A stretch of 37,209 nt of DNA from Desulfuromonas sp964536375 (GCA_964536375.1 CAZHXF010000030.1:1-37209), one strand, 5' to 3'; positions 25,371-34,219 are shown, numbered from the stretch's first letter. The notes: generated by a model from the letters alone, not told the origin. A program made the numbers and translations.

Positions 25371-26549
25371 ATGCAAATAATAAGACGCGTTGGTATAGCT
25401 TTGTTGATGTTGTTGATTGTTGTTTCAGTAGCACAGGCCGATTTTAAGAAAACTAAAATCGCTGTCCTGGATTTTAGTTTACAGGGCAACAACTTTGAAA
25501 CTACAGATATGGGCAAGATTGTAGCCGAATGGTTTATCACTGCCATGGTTAAAGAGGGGCGTTTTGAGGTGGTGGAACGTGGCATGCTGCAAAAGATAAT
25601 TGCGGAGCAGAAACTTGCTATGAGTGGGGTGGTGGATGAAAGCACGGCTACCCAATTAGGTAAAGTTCTCGGGGTGAAAGTTGTTATCACCGGCACCGTA
25701 ATGCAATTGCAGGGGATAACCGAAATCAATGCACGGATTATAGACGTAGAAAGCGCTTCGATAATTACTGCGGAGAATGTGCGCAGTAGCAGCACGGCCA
25801 GCTTGCAGCAAATGGTGGTGCAGATGTCGGAAAAAATCATTAAAAATTTTCCGCTTGAAGGCTATATTGTCCAACGGAAAAAGCAAAATGTTACCATAGA
25901 TTTAGGTCGTAGAGCCGGAGTTAGGGTCGGGATGGAATTCATGGTTTACAAGGAAGGCAATGTAATTAAGCATCCTAAAACCGGGGAAGTGCTAGATGTT
26001 GAGCAGATTGAAACAGGAAAGCTAAAAATAAAATCGGTACGGGGTAAAATCTCTGAAGGAGAAATTACTAAGGAATCGGAAAAAGGTGAAATTGGTTATG
26101 GACAACTGGTGAAGAGTGTCCGTGGTCCATTGAAGCCATTGCCCGCTCCAGTCGTACGGCGTGCCCCAGCTGTTCAGGTAAACACATCACCTGCTATGGT
26201 GTCGGTTTCGGTTAATGCGCCAACAGCGCGGCGTGGTACTGGTAGTGCCACCCAATATATACAACAGATCAAAAGTGAGAACGCTATTGCTCAACGCGAC
26301 GCGGCAAAGCGGATTATCCGTGCGAGATTATTCGATGCCAGCGTTACCGATGTTGTCGCGGAATACTTGCTGAAGGGATATAATATTAAGGGACGTGACC
26401 GCAACCATGTTGATGCAATGGCATGGATGTGCAAAGCTCTTGGTGCTTCAGGTAATAGTAAATATACTCAAATATTGACCACGGTGTCCAGAGATGCGGT
26501 AAATCGTAAACTGCGTGGCTATGCGGCGAAATCTCTAGCCCAACTATAG
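25371..26549 (+). CDS. CsgG/FlgT-C-like secreted protein with C-terminal helical repeats
   Basis: The 392-residue protein has a signal peptide (cleaved near AQA, about residue 22), then a CsgG-type domain: KIAVLDFSLQ, RFEVVERGMLQKIIAEQ, QLGKVLGVKVVITGTV and an INARIIDVESASII block. Residues about 160-250 resemble the FlgT C-terminal beta domain (DLGRRAGVRVGMEFMVYKEG). The end (about 300-392) is helical and HEAT-like, ending RKLRGYAAKSLAQL. CsgG proteins form outer-membrane pores, but this one has no lipobox cysteine and lacks curli partners, so a soluble or outer-membrane-associated structural role is as likely. AGGAGG precedes the ATG. Confidence 0.65.
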   Translation: MQIIRRVGIALLMLLIVVSVAQADFKKTKIAVLDFSLQGNNFETTDMGKIVAEWFITAMVKEGRFEVVERGMLQKIIAEQKLAMSGVVDESTATQLGKVLGVKVVITGTVMQLQGITEINARIIDVESASIITAENVRSSSTASLQQMVVQMSEKIIKNFPLEGYIVQRKKQNVTIDLGRRAGVRVGMEFMVYKEGNVIKHPKTGEVLDVEQIETGKLKIKSVRGKISEGEITKESEKGEIGYGQLVKSVRGPLKPLPAPVVRRAPAVQVNTSPAMVSVSVNAPTARRGTGSATQYIQQIKSENAIAQRDAAKRIIRARLFDASVTDVVAEYLLKGYNIKGRDRNHVDAMAWMCKALGASGNSKYTQILTTVSRDAVNRKLRGYAAKSLAQL

Positions 26550-26582
26550 AGTCGCAGCGCAATGATAATTCTAGTTTCAATT

Positions 26583-26607
26583 AAAGCCCCGGCAACGGGG
26601 CTTTTTT
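26583..26607 (+). terminator. Rho-independent terminator after the CsgG-like gene
   Basis: AAAGCCCCG and CGGGGCTTT form a 9-bp stem with the tetraloop GCAA and a T-run. The next gene starts only 16 bp later. Confidence 0.93.
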
Positions 26608-26622
26608 ATTTGGTGTGCCAAT

Positions 26623-27294
26623 ATGCGTGATAATTGTGAAATTGCTGATATAGGAGTGCCTAGCCAGTGCTCGCTGTGCGACCATGAAAAAATAGAGTTA
26701 TTCTGTGGTGATAAGCGCCGATCTTACTATCGTTGTTCAGAGTGTGATTTGGTCTTTGTTGCCGAGCGGGATTTTTTGTCTGCGCAGCAGGAAAAGACAG
26801 TTTATGATCAGCATCAGAATGATTCAGGTGATATCAAATATCGACGGTTTTTAGCTCGGTTGTGTGAACCGCTGTTGCAGCAACTTGCGCCCAATAGCCA
26901 GGGTTTGGATTTCGGTAGTGGTCCTGGTCCTACGTTATCGGTGATGTTTACCGAAGCCGGGCATAATATGACAATTTTTGACTATTTTTACGCCAATAAC
27001 CCACAGGTCTGGCAGCGTGAGTACGCTTTTATCAGTGCCAGCGAAGTGGTTGAACATCTGCATAGACCACGTTTTGAGTTACAGCGTTTATGGAATCATT
27101 TGCGCGTGGGCGGAAAACTGGGGCTCATGACCAAGATGGTGATAGACGCCAAAGCATTTTCTTGTTGGCATTACAAAAATGATCCTACGCACGTAACTTT
27201 TTTTTCGCCATCCACTTTTAAGTGGTTAGCTGCTCACTGGGGAGCGACAGTGCAGTTTGTCGGTGCCGACGTGGTGATCTTTACCAAACATTGA
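26623..27294 (+). CDS. Class I SAM-dependent methyltransferase with N-terminal zinc ribbon
   Basis: The 223-residue protein has two CxxC pairs at its start (C16/C19 and C38/C41), which form a zinc ribbon. The SAM-binding motif LDFGSGPGPT (95-104) and the following acidic motif (IFDYFYANN) identify a Rossmann methyltransferase. EVVEHLHRPRFELQRLW is the usual post-motif. Its substrate is not evident; related small proteins methylate metabolites or proteins. It starts just after a terminator and has no strong ribosome site, so expression may be low. hprA-like gene follows 25 bp later. Confidence 0.75.
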   Translation: MRDNCEIADIGVPSQCSLCDHEKIELFCGDKRRSYYRCSECDLVFVAERDFLSAQQEKTVYDQHQNDSGDIKYRRFLARLCEPLLQQLAPNSQGLDFGSGPGPTLSVMFTEAGHNMTIFDYFYANNPQVWQREYAFISASEVVEHLHRPRFELQRLWNHLRVGGKLGLMTKMVIDAKAFSCWHYKNDPTHVTFFSPSTFKWLAAHWGATVQFVGADVVIFTKH

Positions 27295-27319
27295 ATGGTT
27301 CTTTTCAGGGGAGGTAAAG

Positions 27320-28282
27320 ATGAAAATTGTTGTCCTTGATGGTTTTACCATGAATCCGGGAGATATCTCTTGGCAGCCGCTGCTGGATGTGGGCGAATGT
27401 GAAATATTTGAGCGCACCGCGCCTGCTCAAGTTATGCAACGTGCTGCCGGGGCAGAAATTATTTTGACCAATAAGGTGATCTTAACTGCTGAGTATTTTG
27501 CTGCATTGCCACAATTGCGCTATATCGGGATCATGGCTACGGGCACCAATGTGGTTGATTTGGATAGCGCGGCTCAGAAGGGTATAGTGGTGACCAATGT
27601 GCCAGCTTATAGCACTATGTCGGTGGCACAGATGGTGTTTGCCCTGTTGCTGGAACTAACCCAGCAGGTTGGATACCATAACCGCCGAGTACAAGACGAT
27701 AGCGCCTGGTGTAGCAGTGCTGATTTCTCTTTTCGTGAGCGCCCCCTTGTAGAGTTGGCCGGATTACGTCTTGGGCTTGTTGGCTATGGCAAAATTGGTC
27801 AGGCTGTGGTCAGAATAGCCGCAAGTTTTGCCATGGAAGTTGTTGTTGCTGCTCACAGGAGTTTAGCTGAGACAAATGGCGTGCAGGAGATGGAACTGGA
27901 AGAGCTGTTCGCCAGTGCCGATGTTATCAGTCTGAACTGTCCGCTGACTGCAGAAACTGCCAACATGATCAACGCGCATAGCCTTGCCTTGATGAAGCCG
28001 AGCGCGGTGCTGATTAATACTGCTCGCGGTGGTTTAGTTGATGAAGCTGCACTGGCTCAGGCGTTATGTTGTGGTGCTATTGCCGGTGCTGGTCTGGATG
28101 TTCTCAGCAGTGAGCCACCTCAGCCAGGCAACCCGCTGTTACATGCGCCCAATTGTGTTATCTCTCCCCACTTGGGCTGGGCAACTTTTGCCGCTCGCCA
28201 ACGCCTGTTTAACCAGCTGGTTGACAATGTTAAAGCCTATGTTTCCGGGAGTGCATGCAATGTTGTTAATGGTTGTGGATAA
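27320..28282 (+). CDS. D-2-hydroxyacid dehydrogenase (glycerate dehydrogenase-like)
   Basis: The 320-residue protein is a complete D-isomer-specific 2-hydroxyacid dehydrogenase. NAD binds at GYGKIG (155-160). Catalytic Arg236 (NTARGGLVDE), Glu265 (LSSEPP) and His284 (ISPHLGW) are present. The N-terminal part (MKIVVLDGFTMNPGDISW) is like HprA/glycerate dehydrogenases, which interconvert hydroxypyruvate and glycerate. Lactate or phosphoglycerate dehydrogenase activity is less likely. GGGGAGG is a good ribosome site. The gene overlaps the 3' end of the convergent DUF2520 gene by 17 bp. Confidence 0.85.
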   Translation: MKIVVLDGFTMNPGDISWQPLLDVGECEIFERTAPAQVMQRAAGAEIILTNKVILTAEYFAALPQLRYIGIMATGTNVVDLDSAAQKGIVVTNVPAYSTMSVAQMVFALLLELTQQVGYHNRRVQDDSAWCSSADFSFRERPLVELAGLRLGLVGYGKIGQAVVRIAASFAMEVVVAAHRSLAETNGVQEMELEELFASADVISLNCPLTAETANMINAHSLALMKPSAVLINTARGGLVDEAALAQALCCGAIAGAGLDVLSSEPPQPGNPLLHAPNCVISPHLGWATFAARQRLFNQLVDNVKAYVSGSACNVVNGCG

Positions 28283-29150
28283 TCTCATCCATAATAGCGG
28301 CTGACTCTGGGCTTAGCCGTTGTGCCTTGCTGGCCAGATGGACGGTGTGTAATGCTAGGCACTGGTACAATTGTTCAAGCTGCGGGTCACTTTTTCTGAG
28401 CTGCTCAAGGTGTTTAGCCACGGTTGCGCTGTCGCCGCGCACTATGGGGCCGGACAACGCTGCTGATGCGCCCATGGATAGAGTGTTGGTCACTGCCATC
28501 TGGATCAGCGGTGCCATCGCTGCTAACGGAATTTCCTCTTTGCCGGTACATAACTTTAGCGTGTCAGCAACTGAGCCAAGTAACGTGGTGATGAAATTCG
28601 ACGCCATGCACGCCGCAGCGTGATAAAGGGCTTTGCTTGGGGCATCTATGCTGAATGAGATGCCGCCAAGATCTTCAACCAGTTTTTGACCAATAGCTAT
28701 GGCTGACTCGTCACCCTCAAGGGAGAAGTAGCTCCCGGCTAGGGCCTTCACTCCTTGCTCGCCACTGGCAAATGTTTGTAGTGGGTGCATAGACAGGCAG
28801 TGTGCCCTTTCAGCCTGGTCGCTGTTCGACGGCTGGATAGTCGCCGCTGGATGCAATCCGCTGCAATGAACCACGACTGTGCGCACCCCTAGCTCAACTT
28901 GTGTATAGAGTTGTTGTGCTGTATTTGCCAGTTGATCATCGGGGGTAGTGATAAAGATAATATCTGCCGGTGCGCAACGTTTTAACTCTGTCGTGGCCAT
29001 CAACTCAGCGCCAATGAAGCGCGCCGCGCTGCGGGTACGTTCAAGCTCACGTCCAACAATTGCAGTTATCGGATAACCTTGTTGGCGTAAGCGCGCCGCA
29101 ACCGCTTGCCCTAGCCGCCCCGGTCCGATGACGGCTACATTGCGTTTCAT
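28266..29150 (-). CDS. Rossmann-like DUF2520 oxidoreductase-type protein
   Basis: The 294-residue protein starts with a nucleotide-binding motif (VAVIGPGRLGQAVAARL) and has the DUF2520 C-terminal helical domain (MHPLQTFASGEQGVKALAGS, ALYHAAACMASNFITTLLG). It is of the ketopantoate reductase/pyrroline reductase type, but its substrate is unknown. It overlaps the fumarylacetoacetase-family gene by 4 bp, so it is the last gene of a three-gene minus-strand operon. It converges on the D-hydroxyacid dehydrogenase gene. Confidence 0.8.
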   Translation of the reverse strand: MKRNVAVIGPGRLGQAVAARLRQQGYPITAIVGRELERTRSAARFIGAELMATTELKRCAPADIIFITTPDDQLANTAQQLYTQVELGVRTVVVHCSGLHPAATIQPSNSDQAERAHCLSMHPLQTFASGEQGVKALAGSYFSLEGDESAIAIGQKLVEDLGGISFSIDAPSKALYHAAACMASNFITTLLGSVADTLKLCTGKEEIPLAAMAPLIQMAVTNTLSMGASAALSGPIVRGDSATVAKHLEQLRKSDPQLEQLYQCLALHTVHLASKAQRLSPESAAIMDEIIHNH

Positions 29151-29803
29151 TTTACGCTAATCTTAAGTTTGCCAATGTTTTCAATCCAGGTATCCATTGT
29201 ATCTCCGCTCTGTACGCGACCCACACCAGCCGGAGTGCCGGTAAGAATTATATCTCCTGGCTCTAAGGTGAAGGCGGTAGTAATAAAGGCAATTACTTCA
29301 GGGATACGTCGAATCATGCAGGCCGTGGTCGAGTCTTGACGTAGCTGGTTGTTGACGCTGAGGCGAATGCCCAGATTGTGCGGGTCGGCAATGAGTTCAG
29401 CGGGGACGAAAGTTGACAGTGGGCAGGAGGTGTCGAAGCCTTTGGCAATCTCCCACGGATACCCTTTTTCTTTGAGTTTATTTTGAGTGTCGCGCAAGGT
29501 CATATCAATAGCGATGCCATATCCGGAGACATAATCCATAGCTTCATGAGCAGCGATGTTTTTCCCTTTTTTGCCAATCAGCACTGCCAGTTCCACCTCG
29601 TAGTGGCAATCATCGGAGTAGGCGGGTATCTCTACCTGTTCACCTTCGGCAATAATGCTACTTGCCGGCTTGATGAATACCACAGGTGTACTGGGCACTT
29701 CGTTACCTAACTCTTCAGCATGGGCTACATAATTGCGTGCCAGGCAGATTATTTTACCCACCGCAATTGGTTGAGGATTTCCCGTTAAGGTGATGCTATG
29801 CAT
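29147..29803 (-). CDS. Fumarylacetoacetate hydrolase family protein
   Basis: The 218-residue protein is a short FAH-family enzyme (YcgM/fumarylpyruvate hydrolase or oxaloacetate decarboxylase type). Metal ligands lie in YEVELAVLIG (Glu-x-Glu) and IDMTLRD. The family start KIICLARNYVAHAEELGNEVP and the end DIILTGTPAGVG are present. It probably cleaves a carbon-carbon bond in a beta-keto acid or decarboxylates oxaloacetate. AAAGGAG precedes the ATG. It is the middle gene of the operon with the TRIC-family and DUF2520 genes. Confidence 0.85.
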   Translation of the reverse strand: MHSITLTGNPQPIAVGKIICLARNYVAHAEELGNEVPSTPVVFIKPASSIIAEGEQVEIPAYSDDCHYEVELAVLIGKKGKNIAAHEAMDYVSGYGIAIDMTLRDTQNKLKEKGYPWEIAKGFDTSCPLSTFVPAELIADPHNLGIRLSVNNQLRQDSTTACMIRRIPEVIAFITTAFTLEPGDIILTGTPAGVGRVQSGDTMDTWIENIGKLKISVK

Positions 29804-29820
29804 ATTGCTCTCCTTTATCG

Positions 29821-30432
29821 TTACCTAAGTGGCTTAGCTGTTGGTAGCGCCCAGTTGTGCTTTATGGCTAACAGTCGTAAACTGATTACCACCATCGCCG
29901 ATAATAACATGACGGTGGTGTGCTCGATGTTGAATTTGGTTAGCAAATAAAAAAGAATAGCTCCGGCTAGGCAGGCTGAGGCGTAAATCTCTTTCTGTAA
30001 AATCAGGGGTATCTCCCCGGAAAGGACATCGCGTATCATGCCGCCAGCTGTTGCCGTCATCATCCCCATGGCTATGGCTCCGATAAAGCCGGTATTGAAG
30101 GCGAGAGCCTTACCGGTACCGATGACGACAAAGGTGCCCAAGCCGACGGCGTCAAAATAGAGCAAGGCGTTGCGGTAGCGATTAAACAGGTTGTGGGCGA
30201 AGAAGGTAATTAACGCGGCTGCTATGGATACATAGAGATAGTTTTCATCTTTTAGGCAAAAGGGTGGGGTGTCACCCAGCAGGATGTCGCGCAGAGTGCC
30301 ACCACCGATGGCCGTTACAATCCCCAGTACCAACACGCCCAGCAGATCCATTTGTCGATGTACTCCGGCTAAGGCTCCAGAGACGGCAAATGCTGCGGTA
30401 CCAACAAGATCAAAGATATAGAGCAGATTCAC
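29821..30432 (-). CDS. UPF0126/TRIC-family membrane protein
   Basis: This 203-residue protein has about seven membrane helices in two repeats, each with the family signature: GIVTAIGGGTLRDILLG and GMMTATAGGMIRDVLSGEIP. The family contains trimeric intracellular cation channels (bacterial TRIC) and is also annotated as glycine transporter. Cation conductance is the best guess. The start is a GTG with GAGG before it. It lies 17 bp ahead of the hydrolase gene. Confidence 0.88.
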   Translation of the reverse strand: MNLLYIFDLVGTAAFAVSGALAGVHRQMDLLGVLVLGIVTAIGGGTLRDILLGDTPPFCLKDENYLYVSIAAALITFFAHNLFNRYRNALLYFDAVGLGTFVVIGTGKALAFNTGFIGAIAMGMMTATAGGMIRDVLSGEIPLILQKEIYASACLAGAILFYLLTKFNIEHTTVMLLSAMVVISLRLLAIKHNWALPTAKPLR

Positions 30433-30609
30433 AAGGCCTCGCGCAGCATGAATTGTAGGTTATTTATTGCAGTGATAAAATAGAGGCTGAGCATACTGGT
30501 TACGCTGCTAAAAATCAATGAACTTGCCGTTGTTACGGCTGGCAGCGTTAACTATTCTGCTGAAACTTTAATAGAGTAGATCCGCAAGCATACCGAGGAG
30601 AGGTAGCCC

Positions 30610-31500
30610 ATGTCATATCACCTAGCTTATGAAGAACCGGTGTTTCGCCCACCATCAGAAGCGCGCTCGCTGATTTTACAGGCGACCATCGGTTGTAGCC
30701 AAAACCAGTGCCGTTTTTGTGGCATGTACAAGATGAAACAGTTCCGTCTGCGCTCGTTGGATGATCTGACCCACGATTTAGCCCTGGTACCTGAGCGCCA
30801 GCGCCAGCACGTTCAGCGCGTTTTTCTCGCTGACGGTGACGCCCTGATTTATCCACAACAGCAACTACTCGAACTGCTGGAGCTGCTGCAGCAGCAGTTG
30901 CCAGCATTGACTCGAGTGTCTAGCTATGCTTCGCCTAACAGCTTAACCACCAAGAATGAAGACGAGTTGCGTCAGTTGCGCGCTCAGAAATTACGCATAT
31001 TGTATCTTGGTTTGGAGAGTGGCGATAACGAAACTTTGCGCCTGGCTAACAAGGGCTTTGCTGCTGAGCATATGTTGCAACTATGCCAGAAAGCCAAAAA
31101 TGCCGGGCTGAAATTGTCGATAACCGCGATACTCGGCTTGGCTGGTCGCCAGCGCAGCAGGGAACATGCCTTGGCTACTGCTGCCTGGGTGAATGCTTTG
31201 TCACCGGAATATTTTTCCTTACTCACCATGTTTCGGCGCCACAATGATAGCTATTTCAGCGCTATTGATCCATTGAGCCACGGTGAGATAATTGCAGAAA
31301 CCCTGCTGATTTTGGAAAATCTAGAGCCGGAAAAAACTATTCTGCGCTCCAATCATGTCTCTAATTTTCTTAATCTCGCCGGTAGCTATCCGAAAGATCG
31401 GCAAAAATTGATTGATACGGCGCAGCATGCCTTAGCGCAGGCACGGCGCAATCAGATTTGGTTTGACACCGTGCCCAGCTATGAAGAGGAATATTATTGA
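30610..31500 (+). CDS. Radical SAM protein with CX4CX2C cluster motif
   Basis: The 296-residue protein has cysteines C29, C34, C37 in GCSQNQCRFCGMYK, a radical SAM [4Fe-4S] site with spacing CX4CX2C rather than the usual CX3CX2C. A TIM-barrel follows (RVFLADGDALIYP, ILYLGLESGDNETL, GLKLSITAILGLAG, ENLEPEKTILRSNHVSNFLN). I recall this spacing from a subfamily of uncharacterised anaerobe proteins. Substrate unknown. GGAGAGG lies before the ATG. It is divergent from the TRIC-family gene (177-bp spacer with nothing recognised) and converges on the next ATPase gene. Confidence 0.8.
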   Translation: MSYHLAYEEPVFRPPSEARSLILQATIGCSQNQCRFCGMYKMKQFRLRSLDDLTHDLALVPERQRQHVQRVFLADGDALIYPQQQLLELLELLQQQLPALTRVSSYASPNSLTTKNEDELRQLRAQKLRILYLGLESGDNETLRLANKGFAAEHMLQLCQKAKNAGLKLSITAILGLAGRQRSREHALATAAWVNALSPEYFSLLTMFRRHNDSYFSAIDPLSHGEIIAETLLILENLEPEKTILRSNHVSNFLNLAGSYPKDRQKLIDTAQHALAQARRNQIWFDTVPSYEEEYY

Positions 31501-31536
31501 CTTGTGTATGGTCGAAGAACGGCTGTTTACGGTCAG

Positions 31537-32634
31537 CTATGGGTTTAGAATCGCATCAATTTTTTCAAAATCCAATTCAACATCGGCTAAATGACGAATC
31601 AGATTAGTTTTTTCCAGATCTTCAGCGTTGATTTTCGATACATCATCTTTTATGCGGCTGAATGCCTCTGATGTAGTCATCTGAGTGCGAATATATGGTA
31701 TGTGGCTGTCATCGACAATTTTTAAGGTTATCGGCGAAACTGGAGCATGCCCAGCGATAACCATCCCGGTGATTTTATGCCTATACTCGGGCAAGTGATA
31801 CAACGAGGCGAGCATAACCATCAATTCATCGCGGCTGGTGTGCACCATTAGCAAGGTGGATTCTTTCAGCAGGTCGGCTACCCGCTGGGCTGAAGCAGAG
31901 CCAAGTTGTACACTGTGGGCAATGCGTAGCCCCTGTTCTTCGTTAGCCTGGAGCGGACCGTTCAGCAGGCGGCTGATTCTTTTCAGTGTTGGGTTGGCAA
32001 GGATGGGAGAAAAGTTGAAGCCGCCTTCTATGTGCATATCTAGGTGCGCAAAGGCTTTATTCAGGTAGTGGAGGTTGAGTTGTCGTTTTTCCGCGTGTAG
32101 TTTATTGACCAACAGCAGGTGCACAGGCACCCCCGTTTGGTTAAATTCACTCAGGTTGAGGTTGATGGAGTCGATAGCACGACCTATCCCTCCCTCGGAA
32201 ACCATCATAACTGGCGCGTCGAGCAGTTTTGCCACTTGGGCATTATTGTAACCGATTACCGAGCCTACTCCTGCATGTCCGGCACCCTCGATGACCAGAA
32301 AATCGCACTTCTCCTCAAGTCGCTGACAGGCGCTGAGCATTTGTTCTCCCAAGGTGGCTGATGAGATCTCGCCATCCAATACCTGCCTAGTTGTTTTTGG
32401 GTATAATGGCACTGGTGACATATCACTGATCTGTTCCTCAAGGCCGAAAATTTGCGCCATCAATAATGCATCTTTGTCGACCTGAAGACCACGGAACTCT
32501 ACCAGTTTTGGTCCCAGCGGTTTAATAAATCCAATGCGTTTATATTTTTTGGCTGCCCGGTGGAGCAAGGATAAGCAAACGGTTGATTTACCGCAGTTCT
32601 GCCCTGTTGCCGCAACAAAAATTTTTTTACACAT
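31537..32634 (-). CDS. BioD-like P-loop protein with DRTGG domain
   Basis: From MCKKIFVAATGQNCGKST (P-loop 11-18) the protein has 365 residues. The N-terminal 210 residues are of the dethiobiotin synthetase/cobyrinic acid amidase type (Walker-like FLVIEGAGHAGVGSVIG). The C-terminal part matches DRTGG domains (ITGMVIAGHAPVSP, then IPYIRTQMTTSEAF). This architecture resembles the N-terminal part of long phosphotransacetylases, but no Pta catalytic domain is present. A regulatory or ligase role is possible. The start chosen has GAGGAC five bases upstream; an ATG 16 codons earlier (32682) is less well placed. It lies 101 bp after desulfoferrodoxin. Confidence 0.75.
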   Translation of the reverse strand: MCKKIFVAATGQNCGKSTVCLSLLHRAAKKYKRIGFIKPLGPKLVEFRGLQVDKDALLMAQIFGLEEQISDMSPVPLYPKTTRQVLDGEISSATLGEQMLSACQRLEEKCDFLVIEGAGHAGVGSVIGYNNAQVAKLLDAPVMMVSEGGIGRAIDSINLNLSEFNQTGVPVHLLLVNKLHAEKRQLNLHYLNKAFAHLDMHIEGGFNFSPILANPTLKRISRLLNGPLQANEEQGLRIAHSVQLGSASAQRVADLLKESTLLMVHTSRDELMVMLASLYHLPEYRHKITGMVIAGHAPVSPITLKIVDDSHIPYIRTQMTTSEAFSRIKDDVSKINAEDLEKTNLIRHLADVELDFEKIDAILNP

Positions 32635-32735
32635 AACGTCCTCGCTTGGTGCAGATACACCAAGGCAACCGCGAAACGACATAGAAAAGTCATCTCAGCA
32701 GTTGCCTTGATTTAATTGCTCAATATATCGGCGAT

Positions 32736-33110
32736 TTAAGCTTTCCACAGCCCGTGTAAATTACAGTAGGCGCGGGCTGTGATCTTACTTGCCGTTACGC
32801 AAAAACAAGCTTTGGGCTCGTCACCTGGCTTGAGAAATTTGCGATAGCTGACCCCGTCTGCAGTAAGCTCAATCCATTCGATATAGTGCTCAGCCGTCAT
32901 CGGATGGGCAACACTGCCAACGCTGATTGTTACTTGCCCGTCAGCGCTAGTAATAACCGGTACGTGCTTCTCTTGTGCAGCATCGGTGCTGTTTTCCGCC
33001 AGTAATGTCATAGGTGCACCACAGCAAACTAATACGCCTTGACCAGTGGTTAAAACCTCGACGATGTTGCCGCAAACTGCACATTTGTACACACCATTTT
33101 TAGTTGTCAT
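32736..33110 (-). CDS. dfx: Desulfoferrodoxin (superoxide reductase)
   Basis: The 124-residue protein has both iron centres of a two-centre desulfoferrodoxin. Centre I: C10, C13, C29, C30. Centre II: H49, H69, H75, C116 and H119, with the E47-K48 pair next to the active site. It reduces superoxide to hydrogen peroxide in the cytoplasm of anaerobes, taking electrons from rubredoxin-like donors. No rubredoxin is adjacent. A perfect inverted repeat lies 41-64 bp upstream and may be the operator. Confidence 0.96.
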   Translation of the reverse strand: MTTKNGVYKCAVCGNIVEVLTTGQGVLVCCGAPMTLLAENSTDAAQEKHVPVITSADGQVTISVGSVAHPMTAEHYIEWIELTADGVSYRKFLKPGDEPKACFCVTASKITARAYCNLHGLWKA

Positions 33111-33150
33111 AGCTTCTCCTTGGGGTTGGATTTAGTTGATGATCATTTAT

Positions 33151-33174
33151 TATGCTAACAAGAATAGTAGCATA
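33151..33174. promoter_or_regulatory. Inverted repeat TATGCTA-N10-TAGCATA, candidate dfx operator
   Basis: The 7-bp arms are perfect and 10 bp apart, in the spacer between the divergent dfx and DUF815 genes, 41-64 bp from the dfx ATG. The geometry is that of a dimeric repressor site. I do not recognise the regulator; PerR and Fur sites look different. Confidence 0.4.
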
Positions 33175-33322
33175 TTCAAGTTGCTGCACGCTTTTTTTCT
33201 TGTGCTGATCGACGCATTAGCGCGCAACTGCACAGATTGTTGTGGCATAATGAAGATATTATTTTAACGTTGGTGTTGGTGCGCCATTGTTTGTTTATAT
33301 TGAGTAAGTTGGGAGGATAGTT

Positions 33323-34219
33323 ATGGAATTAGATAGTGAATTGCTTGGACAATTAAAGCGGGTGCTCGCTGCAGTGGAGCAAATATTGCCTCAGGTGGCA
33401 GAACCTATAGATTGGAAGAATGCTTTGGCTGCAAGTTGGCGCAGTCACTCGGTTGCCGGTTATCTTGAAGCTATGCCCGAGACGGAGGCGACACAGCTGG
33501 AGGATCTGCTGGGCATAAATGAGCAAAAAAAACTGGTTGTGGATAACACCCGCCAGTTTGTGCAGGGGGTTCCTGCTAACAATATTTTACTCTGGGGCTC
33601 GCGTGGCACCGGTAAATCGTCATTGGTGCGGGCGCTGCTGACCCGTTATGGTGATCAAGGTCTGCGTATTGTGCAAGTGGATAAGGACGATTTGCACCAT
33701 TTGCCGGATATCTTTTTACAAATCAAGGATTGTCCGTATCGTTTTTTGATTTTTTGCGATGATCTCTCTTTTGAAGATGGGGAAAAGAGCTACAAGGTGT
33801 TGAAGAGTGCTCTCGATGGTGCGGTTTACGCATCGCCGAAAAATACCCTGATTTATGTAACTTCTAATCGGCGCCACCTTATTCCTGACTATGTACACGA
33901 TAACTTGGGAAATCATATGAAGGGTGGCGAAGTGCGCGCGTCGGAGACAATTGAAGAAAAGAGCTCGCTGTCGGATCGTTTCGGGCTGTGGGTTTCCTTT
34001 GATTCATTCAGTCAGGAGCAATATTTGCTGGTGGTGCAGCAGTGTGTCGAACGTCTGTGTGCCGAATATGAGCAAACTCTGCCATGGGATCATACCGTCG
34101 AGAAAGCGGCAATTCAGTGGTCGCACGATAAAAGCAAACGCTGTGGGCGTACCGCGTTTCAATTTGCCAAACGTTGGGTGGGCATGGCGCTGAGCCAGCG
34201 CGTAACAGGAATAAAATAA
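33323..34219 (+). CDS. DUF815 AAA ATPase
   Basis: The 298-residue protein has P-loop GSRGTGKSS (92-100), Walker B FLIFCDDLSF (141-150), sensor-like TSNRRHLIPD and arginine-rich SDRFGLWVSF, the pattern of DUF815 ATP-binding proteins. These are AAA+ ATPases of unknown function, found widely in proteobacteria. GGGAGGA lies before the ATG. It is followed 36 bp later by a ZIP transporter gene. Confidence 0.85.
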   Translation: MELDSELLGQLKRVLAAVEQILPQVAEPIDWKNALAASWRSHSVAGYLEAMPETEATQLEDLLGINEQKKLVVDNTRQFVQGVPANNILLWGSRGTGKSSLVRALLTRYGDQGLRIVQVDKDDLHHLPDIFLQIKDCPYRFLIFCDDLSFEDGEKSYKVLKSALDGAVYASPKNTLIYVTSNRRHLIPDYVHDNLGNHMKGGEVRASETIEEKSSLSDRFGLWVSFDSFSQEQYLLVVQQCVERLCAEYEQTLPWDHTVEKAAIQWSHDKSKRCGRTAFQFAKRWVGMALSQRVTGIK

